Numbered from the stretch's first letter, positions 1 to 12,097 are shown. The stretch is 64,000 nt of DNA from Haemophilus pittmaniae (GCF_900186995.1 NZ_LT906463.1:124001-188000), one strand, 5' to 3'. Numbers and translations: made by a program. Notes: generated from the sequence alone by a model not told the origin.

Positions 1-1
1 T

Positions 2-1054
2 GCGGAAACCATCGGCCTGTTATTGGCGAGCGCCTATGTATTTCGCTTTATCGGCGGTATTTTCTTCTCCGGTTTGATTAAACGCGCCTCCGGCCTGATT
101 CGCACCTTGCGCTATTTGGCCTGGGCTGGCTGTCTTACGATGCTATTGATGGGCTGGTTTTCCCACTCCTTTATATTGTTGTTCGGCGGACTAATGCTAT
201 TTTCAATGGTTAATGCCGCCGGTATGCCAATTGGCGATAGTTTGGCCACCACTTGGCAACAACAAATTGGTCTGGATTATGGCAAAGTCCGCTTGATTGG
301 GTCGGCTGCATTCGTGGTGGGCGTGGTGCTCTTTGGGCAAGTTGTCGGTTACTTGGGCGAATCGACCATTCCTTGGATTATCGCCACTTTATTGGCACTC
401 AATGGGATATTGCAATTACTCCAACCGCAACCGATGCCGCTGGATATTACGGGCAAGGCTCATGAAGCTTCCATTGGCTTTGTAACCCTCTTAAAAGATC
501 CCACCACAACCCGCCTATTGTTGGCGATTGCACTTATTCAAGGCTCCCATGCAGCCTATTACGCCTACAGCGTACTGTATTGGCAAAGCCTTGGGATTAG
601 CGTTTCGGTAACCGGTTTGTTGTGGGGCTTAAGTGTCATTGCAGAAATCGCGCTGTTTTTTTTCTCTTCCCGGTTATTTAAAAATACCTCCGTCACCCGA
701 CTATTTTATATCACCGGGATTGCTTCCATTGTGCGCTGGCTGTGCTTCCCTTATGCCGATGTATTATGGGAAATTGCGCTGCTGCAATGTATGCACAGTC
801 TCACCTATGTAGTAGGACACTATGCCACCGTGCGCTATATTTCCACCCGACCGCAGGGGCACATTGCCAAACTACAAGGGCTGTATAACGCCATTGCCGC
901 CTGTGCAGCCATTGCCTTGTTGACCGCCTTAAGCGGTGTACTCTACCCGATTCAACCGGCCTACGCCTTTGCTGCCATGGCTGCCTCGGCCGCCTTAGGT
1001 CTACTTATCACACCGCGTCGGGTGAAGGGCTTTTTGTTGCGCGAGGTGAACTAA
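2..1054 (+). CDS. MFS transporter, HcaT-like (5' truncated by window)
   Basis: The reading frame is open to the left edge, so the true start lies upstream. The 350 visible residues are a polytopic membrane protein with repeated hydrophobic segments of about 20 residues, arranged as in the last 9-10 helices of a major facilitator. The pattern (short loops, a GDSLATTW-type segment near the middle of the family, a central basic loop) resembles the 3-phenylpropionate / nucleoside-H+ symporter-like HcaT group. The substrate cannot be read from sequence. Its stop codon overlaps the xerD start by one base (TAATG), so the two are probably translated in a coupled way. Family call is moderately secure, substrate is not. 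Confidence 0.7.
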   Translation, partial: AETIGLLLASAYVFRFIGGIFFSGLIKRASGLIRTLRYLAWAGCLTMLLMGWFSHSFILLFGGLMLFSMVNAAGMPIGDSLATTWQQQIGLDYGKVRLIGSAAFVVGVVLFGQVVGYLGESTIPWIIATLLALNGILQLLQPQPMPLDITGKAHEASIGFVTLLKDPTTTRLLLAIALIQGSHAAYYAYSVLYWQSLGISVSVTGLLWGLSVIAEIALFFFSSRLFKNTSVTRLFYITGIASIVRWLCFPYADVLWEIALLQCMHSLTYVVGHYATVRYISTRPQGHIAKLQGLYNAIAACAAIALLTALSGVLYPIQPAYAFAAMAASAALGLLITPRRVKGFLLREVN

Positions 1055-1947
1055 TGAATAATTTGGTGCTGATGGATTTATTCCTGAACGAATATTGGAT
1101 TGAAAAAGGCCTATCTGAAAATACCGTACAATCCTATCGTTTGGATTTAACCGCGCTGTGCCAATGGTTGGAAAGCCAAAATCTGACTTTGGAAACTTGT
1201 GATGGTGTGGATCTTCAACAATTTTTAGGTGAACGCTTACAACAGGGTTATAAAGCCACCAGTACCGCACGTTTACTGAGCGCCATGCGTAAGCTGTTTC
1301 AATATTTGTATCGGGAAAAATATCGAGATGATGATCCCAGTGCGATTCTCAGCTCACCGCGCCTGCCCGGACGCCTCCCCAAATATCTTAGTGAACAACA
1401 GGTGGCGGATTTGTTAAATACGCCAAGCATTGATGTGCCGCTGGAATTGCGCGACAAAGCCATGCTGGAATTGCTATATGCCACGGGATTGCGGGTATCG
1501 GAATTGGTCGGCCTTACCATTGAAAATATTGGTTTGGAACAGGGCGTAGTGCGAGTTATCGGGAAAGGTAATAAGGAACGGATTGTGCCAATGGGCGAAG
1601 AAGCCGCGTTTTGGTTGCAGCAGTTTATCGCTTACGGACGGCCGTTATTATTAAACGGACAAAGTTCCGATGTGGTTTTCCCAAGTCTACGTGGCCAACA
1701 AATGACCCGACAAACCTTTTGGCATCGCGTCAAACATTATGCCGTACTGGCTGGCATTGATAGTGAAGCACTTTCCCCGCACGTATTACGCCATGCCTTC
1801 GCCACCCATTTAGTCAATCACGGTGCGGATCTGCGCGTGGTACAAATGCTGCTCGGACACAGCGATTTATCCACCACACAAATCTATACCCATGTCGCTA
1901 AAGAACGTCTCAAACGCCTACACGAACGCTTCCACCCACGCGGTTGA
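1054..1947 (+). CDS. xerD: Site-specific tyrosine recombinase XerD
   Basis: This is a 297-residue tyrosine recombinase, within one residue of the usual XerD length. The N-terminal SAM-like core-binding domain covers roughly residues 1-95 and the catalytic domain about 105-290. All catalytic residues are visible: R147 (in ATGLRVSEL), K171, H243 and R246 (in HVLRHAFATHL), H269 (in LLGHSDLSTTQIYTH) and nucleophile Y278. XerD acts with XerC at dif to resolve chromosome dimers during division. It overlaps the upstream MFS gene by one base. XerC is the alternative, but the LLYATGLRVSELVGL and C-terminal HERFHPRG sequences fit XerD better. Confidence 0.93.
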   Translation: MNNLVLMDLFLNEYWIEKGLSENTVQSYRLDLTALCQWLESQNLTLETCDGVDLQQFLGERLQQGYKATSTARLLSAMRKLFQYLYREKYRDDDPSAILSSPRLPGRLPKYLSEQQVADLLNTPSIDVPLELRDKAMLELLYATGLRVSELVGLTIENIGLEQGVVRVIGKGNKERIVPMGEEAAFWLQQFIAYGRPLLLNGQSSDVVFPSLRGQQMTRQTFWHRVKHYAVLAGIDSEALSPHVLRHAFATHLVNHGADLRVVQMLLGHSDLSTTQIYTHVAKERLKRLHERFHPRG

Positions 1948-2037
1948 TTTCGCTAATGCAAGGGGAAAGAAGGACTCGTATAAAAAACCTATCCCTACGA
2001 ATCGCATAATTTTGAACCGAATCGCAAAAAAACCTTA

Positions 2038-2062
2038 GGGACAGACTTTATGTCTGTCCTTT
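2038..2062 (+). terminator. Rho-independent terminator after xerD
   Basis: An 8-bp perfect stem (GGACAGAC / GTCTGTCC) with a 5-base loop is followed by a short T-rich stretch. It lies about 90 bases past the xerD stop. Confidence 0.6.
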
Positions 2063-2094
2063 GTGCGATGATAAAAGATTATGGGGGATTTTAG

Positions 2095-2170
2095 AACGCC
2101 CTATCAAAAATCAGAGTTTTTGCCAAAATAGCATGTAACCCATTGATTTTATTGATATTCGATTAAAAAC
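2095..2170 (+). repeat. Dispersed intergenic repeat, copy 1
   Basis: First of ten related units of about 75 bp. Shared blocks in order: AACGCCC, a short gap, AAAAT, AGTTTTTGC, AAAAT, ATGTAACCCATTGATTTTATT, then GATTAAAAA. It lies between the convergent genes xerD and groL, next to the groL terminator. Confidence 0.75.
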
Positions 2171-2171
2171 A

Positions 2172-2203
2172 AAAAAATGCGACCCGAAGGTCGCATTTTT
2201 GTT
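2172..2203 (-). terminator. Terminator of groSL operon
   Basis: A GC-rich stem (AAATGCGACC / GGTCGCATTT, loop CGAA) has A and T runs on its two sides. It is placed right behind the groL stop and could work in both directions. Confidence 0.8.
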
Positions 2204-2217
2204 TGGAGCAGGGGAAA

Positions 2218-3906
<1,689 letters not shown>

Positions 3907-3956
3907 CTAATATTCATTACAAGGTAAACCCGACACGGTGTCGGATTAGGGGCTTT

Positions 3957-4250
3957 CTATTCTTCTACGATAGCTAAGATATCGTCTTCAGAAACGATTA
4001 AAACTTCTTCACCATCGATTTTTTCGGTTTTTGCACCGTAACCGTCGTTAAAGATAACGGTATCGCCCACTTTAACGTGCATCGGATGAACACTACCATT
4101 ATCCAAAATGCGACCAGCGCCTACCGCTAATACTTTGGCACGGGTGGATTTGGTTGCGGCAGAACCGGTTAATACGATGCCACCGGCAGAACGGGTTTCA
4201 ACTTCTTCACGTTTTAAAATCACTTTGTCATGTAACGGACGAATTTTCAT
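3957..4250 (-). CDS. groS: Co-chaperonin GroES (10 kDa)
   Basis: A 97-residue GroES beginning [14 protein letters not shown]. It has the mobile-loop region ([12 protein letters not shown]) that binds GroEL, and the β-barrel core ends in ILAIVEE. It is the first gene of the groS-groL operon. A good ribosome site (AAGGAAATTCC just before ATG on the minus strand) supports the start. Expression is very probably under σ32, judging by the promoter at 4287-4317. Confidence 0.97.
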   Translation of the reverse strand: MKIRPLHDKVILKREEVETRSAGGIVLTGSAATKSTRAKVLAVGAGRILDNGSVHPMHVKVGDTVIFNDGYGAKTEKIDGEEVLIVSEDDILAIVEE

Positions 4251-4286
4251 TGGAATTTCCTTCTAGTAAAAATAAAAGCAGACACT

Positions 4287-4317
4287 ATATAGGGGGGATT
4301 CAATAGCCTTTCAAGGG
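4287..4317 (-). promoter_or_regulatory. σ32 heat-shock promoter of groSL
   Basis: Read on the minus strand, CCCTTGAAA is followed 13 bases later by a CCCCTATAT block. This closely matches the σ32 consensus (CTTGAAA, 11-16 bases, CCCCATNT). It lies about 40-70 bases upstream of the groS start. Confidence 0.82.
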
Positions 4318-4390
4318 TTGCTAAAAAATTTTTCGCAATAAAAAAACTAATGCGAAAAATGAAAATATGTCTTACTCGCTTGGGATTAAA

Positions 4391-4405
4391 TGTGATCCAT
4401 GTCAA
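4391..4405 (+). promoter_or_regulatory. FNR/CRP-like site upstream of aspA
   Basis: GTGAT-CCAT-GTCAA matches the FNR dyad TTGAT-N4-ATCAA at 8 of 10 positions. The TGTGA half also fits CRP. It is placed about 70 bases before aspA, which in enteric bacteria and Haemophilus is activated under anaerobiosis. Functional assignment is inferred. Confidence 0.5.
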
Positions 4406-4471
4406 GTTTATTTTGTACTCGACTCCCTATAATGCCCCCGAATTTTTGATTAACCATAAAGGGTGATTACC

Positions 4472-5893
4472 ATGACAGAACAATACAGAACCGAAGTTGA
4501 TTTATTGGGTGAACGCGAAGTGCCAGCTGATGCATACTGGGGCATCCATACATTGAGAGCGGTTGAGAATTTTAATATTTCCAATGTGACTATTTCCGAT
4601 GTGCCGGAATTTGTACGCGGTATGGTCATGGTGAAAAAAGCGACTGCTTTGGCCAATGGTGAATTAGGTGCAATCCCAAGCGATATCGCAAAAGCAATTG
4701 TGGATGCCTGTGATGAAATCTTAACAACCGGTAAATGTTTAGATCAATTCCCGTCTGATGTGTATCAAGGCGGTGCCGGTACTTCCGTTAATATGAACAC
4801 CAACGAAGTTGTAGCCAACTTAGCCTTAGAAAAAATCGGTCATAAAAAAGGCGAATACAATGTGATTAACCCAATGGATCACGTAAACGCCAGCCAATCT
4901 ACCAACGATGCCTACCCTACCGGTTTCCGTATCGCAGTATACAACAGCATTTTGAAACTCATCGAAAAAATCCAATATTTGCATGATGGTTTCGATAATA
5001 AAGCAAAAGAATTTGCCAAAATCTTAAAAATGGGTCGTACCCAATTACAAGATGCGGTTCCGATGACCGTAGGCCAAGAATTCAAAGCCTTTGCTGTGCT
5101 TTTAGAAGAAGAAGTGCGCAACTTAAACCGCACCGCCAAATTATTACTTGAAGTGAACCTTGGTGCGACTGCAATCGGTACAGGTTTAAACACCCCACAA
5201 GGCTACACCGAACTAGCCGTAAAACGTCTTGCTGAAGTGACCGGTTTACCTTGCGTACCGGCTGATAACCTAATCGAAGCAACCTCCGACTGTGGTGCTT
5301 ATGTAATGGTACATGGTGCGTTAAAACGTACTGCAGTGAAACTCTCTAAAGTATGTAACGACTTACGTTTACTTTCTTCCGGTCCACGTGCTGGTTTGAA
5401 AGAAATCAACTTACCTGAATTACAAGCCGGTTCCTCTATCATGCCAGCTAAAGTAAATCCGGTCGTGCCTGAAGTTGTTAACCAAGTGTGCTTTAAAGTG
5501 ATCGGTAACGATACCACCATCACCTTCGCCTCCGAAGCAGGTCAATTACAATTAAACGTAATGGAACCGGTGATTGGTCAAGCGATGTTCGAATCTATCG
5601 ATATCTTAACCAACGCTTGTGTGAACCTACGCGATAAATGTGTGGACGGTATCACCGTAAACAAAGAAATCTGTGAAAACTTCGTATTCAACTCCATCGG
5701 TATCGTGACCTACTTGAACCCATTCATCGGTCACCACAACGGCGACTTAGTGGGTAAAATCTGTGCTCAAACCGGTCGTGGCGTACGTGAAGTTGTGTTA
5801 GAGAAAGGCTTGCTCACTCAAGAACAATTGGATGATATCCTATCCGTTGAAAACTTGATGAACCCAACCTATAAAGCCAAATTGAATAAATAA
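4472..5893 (+). CDS. aspA: Aspartate ammonia-lyase (aspartase)
   Basis: A 473-residue member of the fumarase/aspartase superfamily. It converts L-aspartate to fumarate plus ammonia and so supplies fumarate for the frd-encoded reductase at the end of this window. The family signature [11 protein letters not shown] is present near residue 320 and the substrate-binding [13 protein letters not shown] segment near 140. The start ATGACAGAACAATAC is preferred over an in-frame GTG nine bases upstream because it matches the family N-terminus ([18 protein letters not shown]). An AAGGGTG ribosome site precedes it. It is monocistronic with its own terminator. Confidence 0.96.
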   Translation: MTEQYRTEVDLLGEREVPADAYWGIHTLRAVENFNISNVTISDVPEFVRGMVMVKKATALANGELGAIPSDIAKAIVDACDEILTTGKCLDQFPSDVYQGGAGTSVNMNTNEVVANLALEKIGHKKGEYNVINPMDHVNASQSTNDAYPTGFRIAVYNSILKLIEKIQYLHDGFDNKAKEFAKILKMGRTQLQDAVPMTVGQEFKAFAVLLEEEVRNLNRTAKLLLEVNLGATAIGTGLNTPQGYTELAVKRLAEVTGLPCVPADNLIEATSDCGAYVMVHGALKRTAVKLSKVCNDLRLLSSGPRAGLKEINLPELQAGSSIMPAKVNPVVPEVVNQVCFKVIGNDTTITFASEAGQLQLNVMEPVIGQAMFESIDILTNACVNLRDKCVDGITVNKEICENFVFNSIGIVTYLNPFIGHHNGDLVGKICAQTGRGVREVVLEKGLLTQEQLDDILSVENLMNPTYKAKLNK

Positions 5894-5911
5894 TTCAAGG
5901 ACATCAAATAC

Positions 5912-5944
5912 AAGACCGCATCCATTGGATGCGGTCTTTTTTAT
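5912..5944 (+). terminator. Rho-independent terminator after aspA
   Basis: Stem AGACCGCATCC / GGATGCGGTCT with a tiny loop, followed by a run of six T. Confidence 0.88.
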
Positions 5945-5979
5945 GGGTAAATGTCCTTTTTTGACAGACGGTATGTTTC

Positions 5980-6056
5980 AAACGCCCCTATGAAAATTGG
6001 AGTTTTTGCTAAAAACGCATGTAACCCATTGATTTTATTAGAATTGATTTAAAAAC
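5980..6056 (+). repeat. Dispersed intergenic repeat, copy 2
   Basis: Near-consensus copy: AACGCCCC, GAAAAT, AGTTTTTGC, AAAAACGC, ATGTAACCCATTGATTTTATTAG, GATTTAAAAA. It lies between convergent aspA and uvrA. Confidence 0.8.
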
Positions 6057-6080
6057 CGATTATTATCACGTTTCTCCATA

Positions 6081-6107
6081 AAAAAGCAGGCATTACGCCT
6101 GCTTCTA
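6081..6107 (-). terminator. Terminator of uvrA
   Basis: Stem AAGCAGGC / GCCTGCTT with loop ATTA. On the minus strand the hairpin is followed by a T run. Confidence 0.8.
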
Positions 6108-6117
6108 TTTATTATTC

Positions 6118-8949
6118 TCAGCCTTTTGCCAAAATTGGTTTTAAGAAACGTGCGGTATGCGAACCTTCTACTGTGGCCACCTCTTCCGGCGTTCCTTCAG
6201 CGATGATTTGACCACCGCCACTACCGCCCTCCGGACCAAGATCAACGATCCAGTCAGCTGTTTTGATCACATCCAAGTTATGCTCAATCACCACAATGGT
6301 ATTGCCCTGATTACGTAAACGATGCAACACTTCCAGCAATTGTTTGATATCGGCAAAATGCAAACCGGTGGTCGGTTCATCCAAAATATACAAGGTTTTA
6401 CCGGTATCCCGTTTGGATAATTCCGTCGCCAATTTCACCCGCTGCGCTTCCCCACCGGATAAGGTTGTCGAGGATTGTCCCAAGCGAATATAGGACAGGC
6501 CAACATCCATTAGCGTTTGTAATTTACGGGCAATCATCGGAATCGCATCAAAGAATTCACGTGCCTCTTCCACGGTCATATCCAATACTTGATGAATGGT
6601 TTTACCTTTATAACGGATTTCCAAGGTTTCGCGGTTATAACGCTTGCCCTTACATTGATCACAAGGCACATAAACATCCGGTAAAAAGTGCATTTCTACT
6701 TTAATCACGCCATCGCCCTGACAGGCTTCACAGCGACCGCCACGTACGTTAAAACTAAAACGCCCCGGATTATAGCCACGCGCACGCGCTTCCGGCACCC
6801 CGGCAAACAGTTCGCGGATTGGCGTAAACAATCCGGTGTAAGTCGCCGGGTTAGAGCGTGGCGTCCGGCCAATTGGACTTTGATCGATATCGATCACCTT
6901 GTCAAAATGCTCAAGACCTTCAATCGATTTATAAGGAGCAAAATCCGTTTTATCCGCGCGGTTTAAGGCATTTTGCGCCAACGGGAATAAGGTATCATTG
7001 ATTAGGGTCGATTTCCCCGAACCCGACACCCCTGTGATACAAGTGAAAAGCCCAACCGGAATACGGAGATCCACCGCTTTTAGATTGTTACCGGTCGCAC
7101 CTTTTAATTGCAGTATTTTCTTTTTATCGATTTTCGTGCGCTGATGGGGAATTTCAATTTTTTCTGTACCGGACAAATAGCGACCGGTGATCGATTGTGG
7201 ATTCGCCATAATTTGTGCGGCGTTACCTTCGGCAATTACCTGTCCACCATGCACCCCGGCACCGGGGCCGATGTCGATAATATGATCGGCGGCACGAATT
7301 GCATCTTCATCGTGTTCCACGACGATCACTGTATTTCCCAAATTACGCAGATGGATCAAGGTATCCAACAAACGTTCGTTATCCCGTTGATGTAAGCCGA
7401 TGGACGGTTCATCCAACACATACATGACGCCGACCAATCCGGCACCGATTTGACTAGCCAAGCGAATACGCTGTGCTTCACCACCCGATAGGGTTTCCGC
7501 CGAACGGGATAAGGAAAGATAATTCAAGCCAACGTTCACCAAAAATTGCAGGCGTTCACGGATCTCTTTCAGAATTTTCTCAGCAATTTGCGCTTTTTGT
7601 CCGGTTAGAGATAGCGCATGGAAAAATTCTAAACTTTCGCCAATGCTTTTTTCTGAAATTTGCGGCAGATTGGTTTCCCCAATATACACGTGGCGGGCTT
7701 CCGGCCGTAGACGTGAGCCACCACAATCGGCACAAGGACGATTGCTAATATTCTTGGCCAACTCTTCACGCACCGCTAAAGATTCGGTTTCTTTATAGCG
7801 GCGCGCCATATTATTCAAAATGCCTTCAAAAGGATGCTTGCGGGTTACCGTATCGCCACGATCATTGACATATTGAAAAGCAATATCCTCTTTACCGGAA
7901 CCATGCATTAATACATGGCGAATGTGCTCCGGCAGCTGTTCATACGGGGTTTCTATATCAAAATCATAATGTTTAGCGAGGGAAAGTAGCATTTGGTAAT
8001 AATAGAAATGACGACGATCCCAGCCCTTGACTGCCCCACTGGCCAAGGAAATGCTCGGATTCTGGATTACCCGTTGTTCATCGAAATATTGCTGAATCCC
8101 CAAACCATCACAGGTTGGGCAAGCCCCTGCAGGATTATTGAAGGAAAATAAACGCGGCTCTAATTCAGGAATCGAATAACCACAATGCGGACAAGCAAAA
8201 TTAGCGGAGAACACCAACTCCTCTGCGGATTTGTCATCCATATCCGCCACCACTGCCGTACCACCGGAGAGTTCTAAGGCTGTCTCAAAGGATTCCGCCA
8301 AACGTTGGGCTAAATCCTCCCGCACTTTAAAACGATCCACTACGACTTCAATGGTATGCTTTTTCTGTAATTCCAGTTTCGGGGGATCTGATAAATCGCA
8401 GATTTCACCATCAATACGGGCGCGGATATACCCTTGAGCAGCAATATTCTCAAGGATCTTAAGATGTTCCCCTTTACGATTTTTTACCACCGGTGCCAAC
8501 AACATCATTTTGCTATCCGCCGGTAAACTCAATACCTTATCCACCATTTGGCTGATGGTTTGTGCGGTGAGCGGAATATTATGAGTTGGACAGCGCGGTT
8601 CCCCCACGCGGGCAAACAAAAGACGTAAATAATCGTAGATCTCAGTAATCGTACCCACCGTTGAACGTGGGTTGTGCGAAGTGGATTTTTGCTCAATCGA
8701 GATGGCCGGTGAAAGCCCCTCAATAGCATCCACATCAGGTTTTTCCATTAGGGACAAAAATTGTCTGGCATAGGCAGAAAGGGATTCCACATAACGGCGT
8801 TGACCTTCCGCATACAGCGTATCAAAGGCCAACGAGGATTTACCCGAGCCGGAAAGGCCGGTAATGACAATCAGTTTATCGCGAGGAATGGTGAGATTAA
8901 TATTTTTCAGATTATGGGTGCGGGCGCCCCGAATATCGATAGTGTCCAT
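6118..8949 (-). CDS. uvrA: UvrABC excinuclease subunit A
   Basis: A 943-residue UvrA with two ABC-type ATPase modules. The Walker A motifs are [13 protein letters not shown] near residue 31 and [13 protein letters not shown] near residue 640. The signature motifs are [12 protein letters not shown] and [12 protein letters not shown], and zinc-binding Cys pairs occur in each half (for example CPHCGY and CEACQGDGV). It recognises bulky DNA lesions and loads UvrB. The ATG at 8949 ([17 protein letters not shown]) is chosen because it matches the UvrA N-terminus. The frame upstream is open for 28 more codons but has no family similarity. It is divergent from ssb, as in E. coli, with a LexA-like box in between. 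Confidence 0.96.
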   Translation of the reverse strand: MDTIDIRGARTHNLKNINLTIPRDKLIVITGLSGSGKSSLAFDTLYAEGQRRYVESLSAYARQFLSLMEKPDVDAIEGLSPAISIEQKSTSHNPRSTVGTITEIYDYLRLLFARVGEPRCPTHNIPLTAQTISQMVDKVLSLPADSKMMLLAPVVKNRKGEHLKILENIAAQGYIRARIDGEICDLSDPPKLELQKKHTIEVVVDRFKVREDLAQRLAESFETALELSGGTAVVADMDDKSAEELVFSANFACPHCGYSIPELEPRLFSFNNPAGACPTCDGLGIQQYFDEQRVIQNPSISLASGAVKGWDRRHFYYYQMLLSLAKHYDFDIETPYEQLPEHIRHVLMHGSGKEDIAFQYVNDRGDTVTRKHPFEGILNNMARRYKETESLAVREELAKNISNRPCADCGGSRLRPEARHVYIGETNLPQISEKSIGESLEFFHALSLTGQKAQIAEKILKEIRERLQFLVNVGLNYLSLSRSAETLSGGEAQRIRLASQIGAGLVGVMYVLDEPSIGLHQRDNERLLDTLIHLRNLGNTVIVVEHDEDAIRAADHIIDIGPGAGVHGGQVIAEGNAAQIMANPQSITGRYLSGTEKIEIPHQRTKIDKKKILQLKGATGNNLKAVDLRIPVGLFTCITGVSGSGKSTLINDTLFPLAQNALNRADKTDFAPYKSIEGLEHFDKVIDIDQSPIGRTPRSNPATYTGLFTPIRELFAGVPEARARGYNPGRFSFNVRGGRCEACQGDGVIKVEMHFLPDVYVPCDQCKGKRYNRETLEIRYKGKTIHQVLDMTVEEAREFFDAIPMIARKLQTLMDVGLSYIRLGQSSTTLSGGEAQRVKLATELSKRDTGKTLYILDEPTTGLHFADIKQLLEVLHRLRNQGNTIVVIEHNLDVIKTADWIVDLGPEGGSGGGQIIAEGTPEEVATVEGSHTARFLKPILAKG

Positions 8950-9009
8950 AAAGATCCAAGATTCAAAAAGAAATGTCAAAATTGCGAGGATTATCGCACA
9001 TTTCAATAT

Positions 9010-9025
9010 CTGTGCAAATATCCAG
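9010..9025. promoter_or_regulatory. Candidate LexA (SOS) box in uvrA-ssb intergenic region
   Basis: CTGT-GCAAATAT-CCAG differs from the CTGT-N8-ACAG core at one base and has an AT-rich spacer. The divergent uvrA-ssb promoter region is a known LexA target in enterics. The transfer to this species is inferred. Confidence 0.6.
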
Positions 9026-9105
9026 TTAATCACTCTAGATTTATTAGGGATTTTCAGGCAGAATAGCGCGCAATTTTAACCTAATTAATCAGAATAGAGG
9101 ATTTT

Positions 9106-9591
9106 ATGGCAGGTATTAATAAAGTAATTATCGTGGGTAATTTAGGTAACGATCCCGAAGTGCGCACCATGCCGAACGGCGATGCTGTTGCGAACATCAG
9201 CGTAGCAACCAGTGAAAGCTGGACTGACCGTAACACCGGTGAACGTCGCGAAGTGACCGAATGGCACCGCATCGTATTTTTCCGTCGTCAAGCGGAAGTC
9301 TGTGGTGAATACCTGCGTAAGGGCTCTCAAGTGTACGTAGAAGGCCGCTTAAAAACCCGTAAATGGCAAGATCAAAACGGCCAAGATCGCTACACCACCG
9401 AAATTCAAGGCGATGTATTACAAATGTTAGGCGGTCGTCAAAACGCTGGTGACTTCCAACAAAGCGCCCCATCCTACGGTGCACCAAATAGCCAACCTAG
9501 CTATCAAGCTCGCCCAGCAGCTAAACCTGCTGCAGCACCACAACCGGCAGCTGAACCACCAATGGATTTTGACGACAATATTCCGTTCTAA
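9106..9591 (+). CDS. ssb: Single-stranded DNA-binding protein
   Basis: A 161-residue SSB. The OB-fold domain covers about residues 4-110 ([20 protein letters not shown], then TEWHRIVFF). A low-complexity Pro/Ala/Gln linker follows, and the acidic tip DFDDNIPF recruits partner proteins. It coats single-stranded DNA in replication, repair and also natural transformation. It is divergent from uvrA, with an AGAGGATTTT ribosome site before ATG. A terminator follows directly. Confidence 0.96.
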   Translation: MAGINKVIIVGNLGNDPEVRTMPNGDAVANISVATSESWTDRNTGERREVTEWHRIVFFRRQAEVCGEYLRKGSQVYVEGRLKTRKWQDQNGQDRYTTEIQGDVLQMLGGRQNAGDFQQSAPSYGAPNSQPSYQARPAAKPAAAPQPAAEPPMDFDDNIPF

Positions 9592-9621
9592 ATTCTATTG
9601 ATAAGACATCATTTATACATA

Positions 9622-9650
9622 TAAAGCCACTCCTTCGAGTGGCTTTTATT
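9622..9650 (+). terminator. Terminator after ssb
   Basis: Stem AAAGCCACTC / GAGTGGCTTT with loop CTTC and a T-rich tail. Confidence 0.85.
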
Positions 9651-9824
9651 TTAGTCTAAATGCTCCAGTTTCCCGATAATTCCACATTAGAATTCCCCTT
9701 ACTGCCTATAAATAGCCTAACAAGTAACCATAAAGCGGCCCTCTAAAATGTCTTTTAAAATATAAAGTAAAAATACATAATAGCAGCCCTATTTTTTAGA
9801 CTTATTTATTTTAGGAGCAAAAAG

Positions 9825-10403
9825 ATGAATATTTTATTATTAGATGGTGGTAAAGATTTTGGCCATTCACATGGAGAGTTAAATCACACTCTTCACAAAA
9901 AAGCGAAAGAAGTTTTGACCGCACTTGGACACAATGTAAAAGAAACTGTGATCGATGCCGGCTATGATGTTGAAGCAGAAATCGAAAAATTCTTGTGGAT
10001 GGATGCTGTAATTTGGCAGATGCCAGGCTGGTGGATGCACGAACCTTGGACGGTGAAAAAATACATAGACGAAGTATTAACCAGTGGACACGGCAAGCTT
10101 TACCACAGTGATGGCCGTCATCGTGTTAACCCAACTGAAGGCTACGGCACAGGCGGTTTGTTGCAAGGCAAAAAACACATGCTTTCACTTACTTGGAATG
10201 CACCGATTGAAGCGTTTACCCGTGAAGGTGACTTCTTTGAAGGTAAAGGTGTAGATGCTTTATACATGCACTTCCACAAACTCAACGAGTTCATCGGCTT
10301 AAGCCGTCTGCCGACATTCTTATGTAACGATGTGATTAAAAATCCACAAGTAGAACAATACTTAGCAGACTACCAAGCACACTTGGAAAAAGTGTTTGGC
10401 TAA
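9825..10403 (+). CDS. MdaB-like NAD(P)H:quinone reductase, copy 1
   Basis: A 192-residue flavodoxin-fold protein of the MdaB / KefF-type NAD(P)H dehydrogenase family. It has an N-terminal MNILLLDGGK strand-loop, a WQMPGWWMHEPW segment that lines the flavin site, and a GTGGLLQGKKHM loop. The likely role is two-electron reduction of quinones to limit redox cycling. A nearly identical paralogue (about 91% identical by hand count, 18 differences) lies at 15733-16311 in the same orientation. A Hin-type uptake signal is inside the coding sequence at 9918-9926 and is conserved in the other copy. The ribosome site AGGAGC precedes ATG. Confidence 0.85.
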   Translation: MNILLLDGGKDFGHSHGELNHTLHKKAKEVLTALGHNVKETVIDAGYDVEAEIEKFLWMDAVIWQMPGWWMHEPWTVKKYIDEVLTSGHGKLYHSDGRHRVNPTEGYGTGGLLQGKKHMLSLTWNAPIEAFTREGDFFEGKGVDALYMHFHKLNEFIGLSRLPTFLCNDVIKNPQVEQYLADYQAHLEKVFG

Positions 10404-10421
10404 TTACAAAATATTAGTTTA

Positions 10422-10451
10422 GAAGGTGGGCATTTTTGCTCACCTTTTTTA
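10422..10451 (+). terminator. Terminator after mdaB copy 1
   Basis: Stem AAGGTG / CACCTT with a loop of about 14 bases and six trailing T. Confidence 0.6.
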
Positions 10452-10513
10452 TTTCAAACGCTTATCAAACTTTTTGATAGGGAGGGGAAGATGAATAGAC
10501 TGAGTTTAGATCA

Positions 10514-10597
10514 CACAAGCGGTCTAATTTTGAACTGAATTTGCAAAAACACCTAAAAATCTGACCGCACTTTGTTATGAAAAAGGCCGTCTGAAAA
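10514..10597 (+). repeat. Chimeric USS/DUS intergenic element, copy 1
   Basis: This unit contains ACAAGCGGTC, an ATTTGCAAAAA core, then TGACCGCACTTTGTTAT, and ends in GCCGTCTGAA at 10586-10595. It therefore combines Pasteurellaceae uptake signals with the Neisseria uptake sequence. Two homologous units lie at 17485-17563 and 19310-19402. It sits in the 334-base gap between mdaB copy 1 and the ATPase gene. The remainder of the gap is AT-rich with no gene seen. Confidence 0.75.
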
Positions 10598-10737
10598 AAA
10601 CTTATCCTTCACTTTTAAAAGTGAGTAAACTAACATTTTTTCATTGGGAAAAATGTATAAATATAAACTTATATCGTTAGAAAAAATGTATGCGGTACTG
10701 TATAATTAGCCTACATCCCTTGTTTTAGAGAGGCATT

Positions 10738-12027
10738 ATGCAGCGTAAGATCATACAATCCTTAGAAAAGTGGAAGCACAAAACAAACAGAAAACCATTA
10801 ATTATTCAAGGAGCAAGACAGGTAGGAAAAACCTGGGCGATGAAACACTTTGGCGAGCAATCCTTTGAAAAAGTGGCGTATATCAATTTTGATAATAACC
10901 CTCGCATGAAAACGCTATTTTCTGGCGATTATGATATTGATCGCTTAATGCTCGGTTTGAAAATTGAAAGCGGTGTCGATATTCAAGCAGAAAACACCCT
11001 GATTATTTTTGATGAAGTACAAGAAGTCCCACAAGCATTATCTTCACTCAAATATTTTTACGAAAATGCACCTCAGTTTTATATCGTCGCGGCAGGTTCA
11101 TTGCTTGGGGTATCACTACATCATCAAGTCTCTTTTCCTGTCGGCAAAGTGGACTTTCTACCACTTTATCCCATGGATTTTCATGAATTTTTAACCGCAC
11201 TTGGCAAACAAGATTTGGTGAAATTGCTTGAGCTGAAAGACTGGTCGCTAATTTCAGCCATGAAAACCACTTATATTGATTTACTCCGTTTATATTATTT
11301 TGTCGGCGGTATGCCCGAAGCGGTAAAAGTATTTATCGAAACACAAAATGTCGATGAAGTGCGCCAAGTGCAACGTAATTTATTGATGGCGTATGAGCAA
11401 GATTTTTCCAAACATATTCACGATGGCCAAACCGTGCAAAAAGTGCGGTCAATTTGGGCTTCCATTCCTGAACAGCTTGCCAAAGAAAATAAAAAATTCA
11501 TCTATGCTCAGCTACAAAAAGGGGCGAGAAGCAAAGACTATGAAATTGCGCTGCAATGGCTAAAAGACAGCGGCTTAGTGCATAGCGTGCCTCGTGTGAA
11601 GAAACCACATTTACCACTTTCCGCTTATCAAGATAACGCCTTTAAATTATATGGCTTAGATGTGGGGCTACTTGCCGCACAAAGCAATTTGGATGCCAGC
11701 GTATTGCTAGAAGGTAGCCGTATTTTTACCGAATTTAAAGGCGCTTTAACTGAACAATATATCTTGCAACAATTGATTGCCATGCAAGAAAACCCTGTTT
11801 TTTATTGGGCAACTGAAAAAGGCACAGCAGAGGTCGATTTTGTTGTGCAACGTAAGCAAGCAGTGATTCCGATTGAAGTCAAAGCTGAAGAAAATCTAAA
11901 AGCGAAAAGTTTGAAAGTGTATGTAGAACAATTTCAGCCTGACCAAGCAATTCGATTTTCCATGGCGGATTATCGGGAACAGGATTGGCTGGTGAATGTG
12001 CCGTTGTATGCTACATATTTTATTTAA
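10738..12027 (+). CDS. AAA family ATPase with DUF4143
   Basis: A 429-residue protein of the AAA_14 / DUF4143 family. The Walker A motif is GARQVGKTW near residue 28 and Walker B is LIIFDEVQEV near residue 90. The C-terminal DUF4143 region contains a nuclease-like core with FVVQRKQAVIPIEVKAEE. These proteins are common in accessory regions and their cellular role is unclear. It contains two Hin-type uptake signals (11194-11202 and 11441-11449). It ends 70 bases before thsA on the same strand, so co-transcription is possible, but the family is not an established Thoeris component. Confidence 0.8.
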   Translation: MQRKIIQSLEKWKHKTNRKPLIIQGARQVGKTWAMKHFGEQSFEKVAYINFDNNPRMKTLFSGDYDIDRLMLGLKIESGVDIQAENTLIIFDEVQEVPQALSSLKYFYENAPQFYIVAAGSLLGVSLHHQVSFPVGKVDFLPLYPMDFHEFLTALGKQDLVKLLELKDWSLISAMKTTYIDLLRLYYFVGGMPEAVKVFIETQNVDEVRQVQRNLLMAYEQDFSKHIHDGQTVQKVRSIWASIPEQLAKENKKFIYAQLQKGARSKDYEIALQWLKDSGLVHSVPRVKKPHLPLSAYQDNAFKLYGLDVGLLAAQSNLDASVLLEGSRIFTEFKGALTEQYILQQLIAMQENPVFYWATEKGTAEVDFVVQRKQAVIPIEVKAEENLKAKSLKVYVEQFQPDQAIRFSMADYREQDWLVNVPLYATYFI

Positions 12028-12097
12028 AAAGCTTGAAAAAGTCCTATTTATCTATATTTCAAGAAAAGTTATCAAACAAAAGAATGAAGAGAGAATT

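Noticed and set aside
10600..10737. Repeated AAAATGTATA-like strings as an operator or attachment site
   Set aside because: Too AT-rich and irregular; no dyad or matching partner elsewhere.
10738..12027. DUF4143 ATPase as a proven part of Thoeris
   Set aside because: Adjacency alone; the family is widespread next to many unrelated genes. Kept as a question in the findings.
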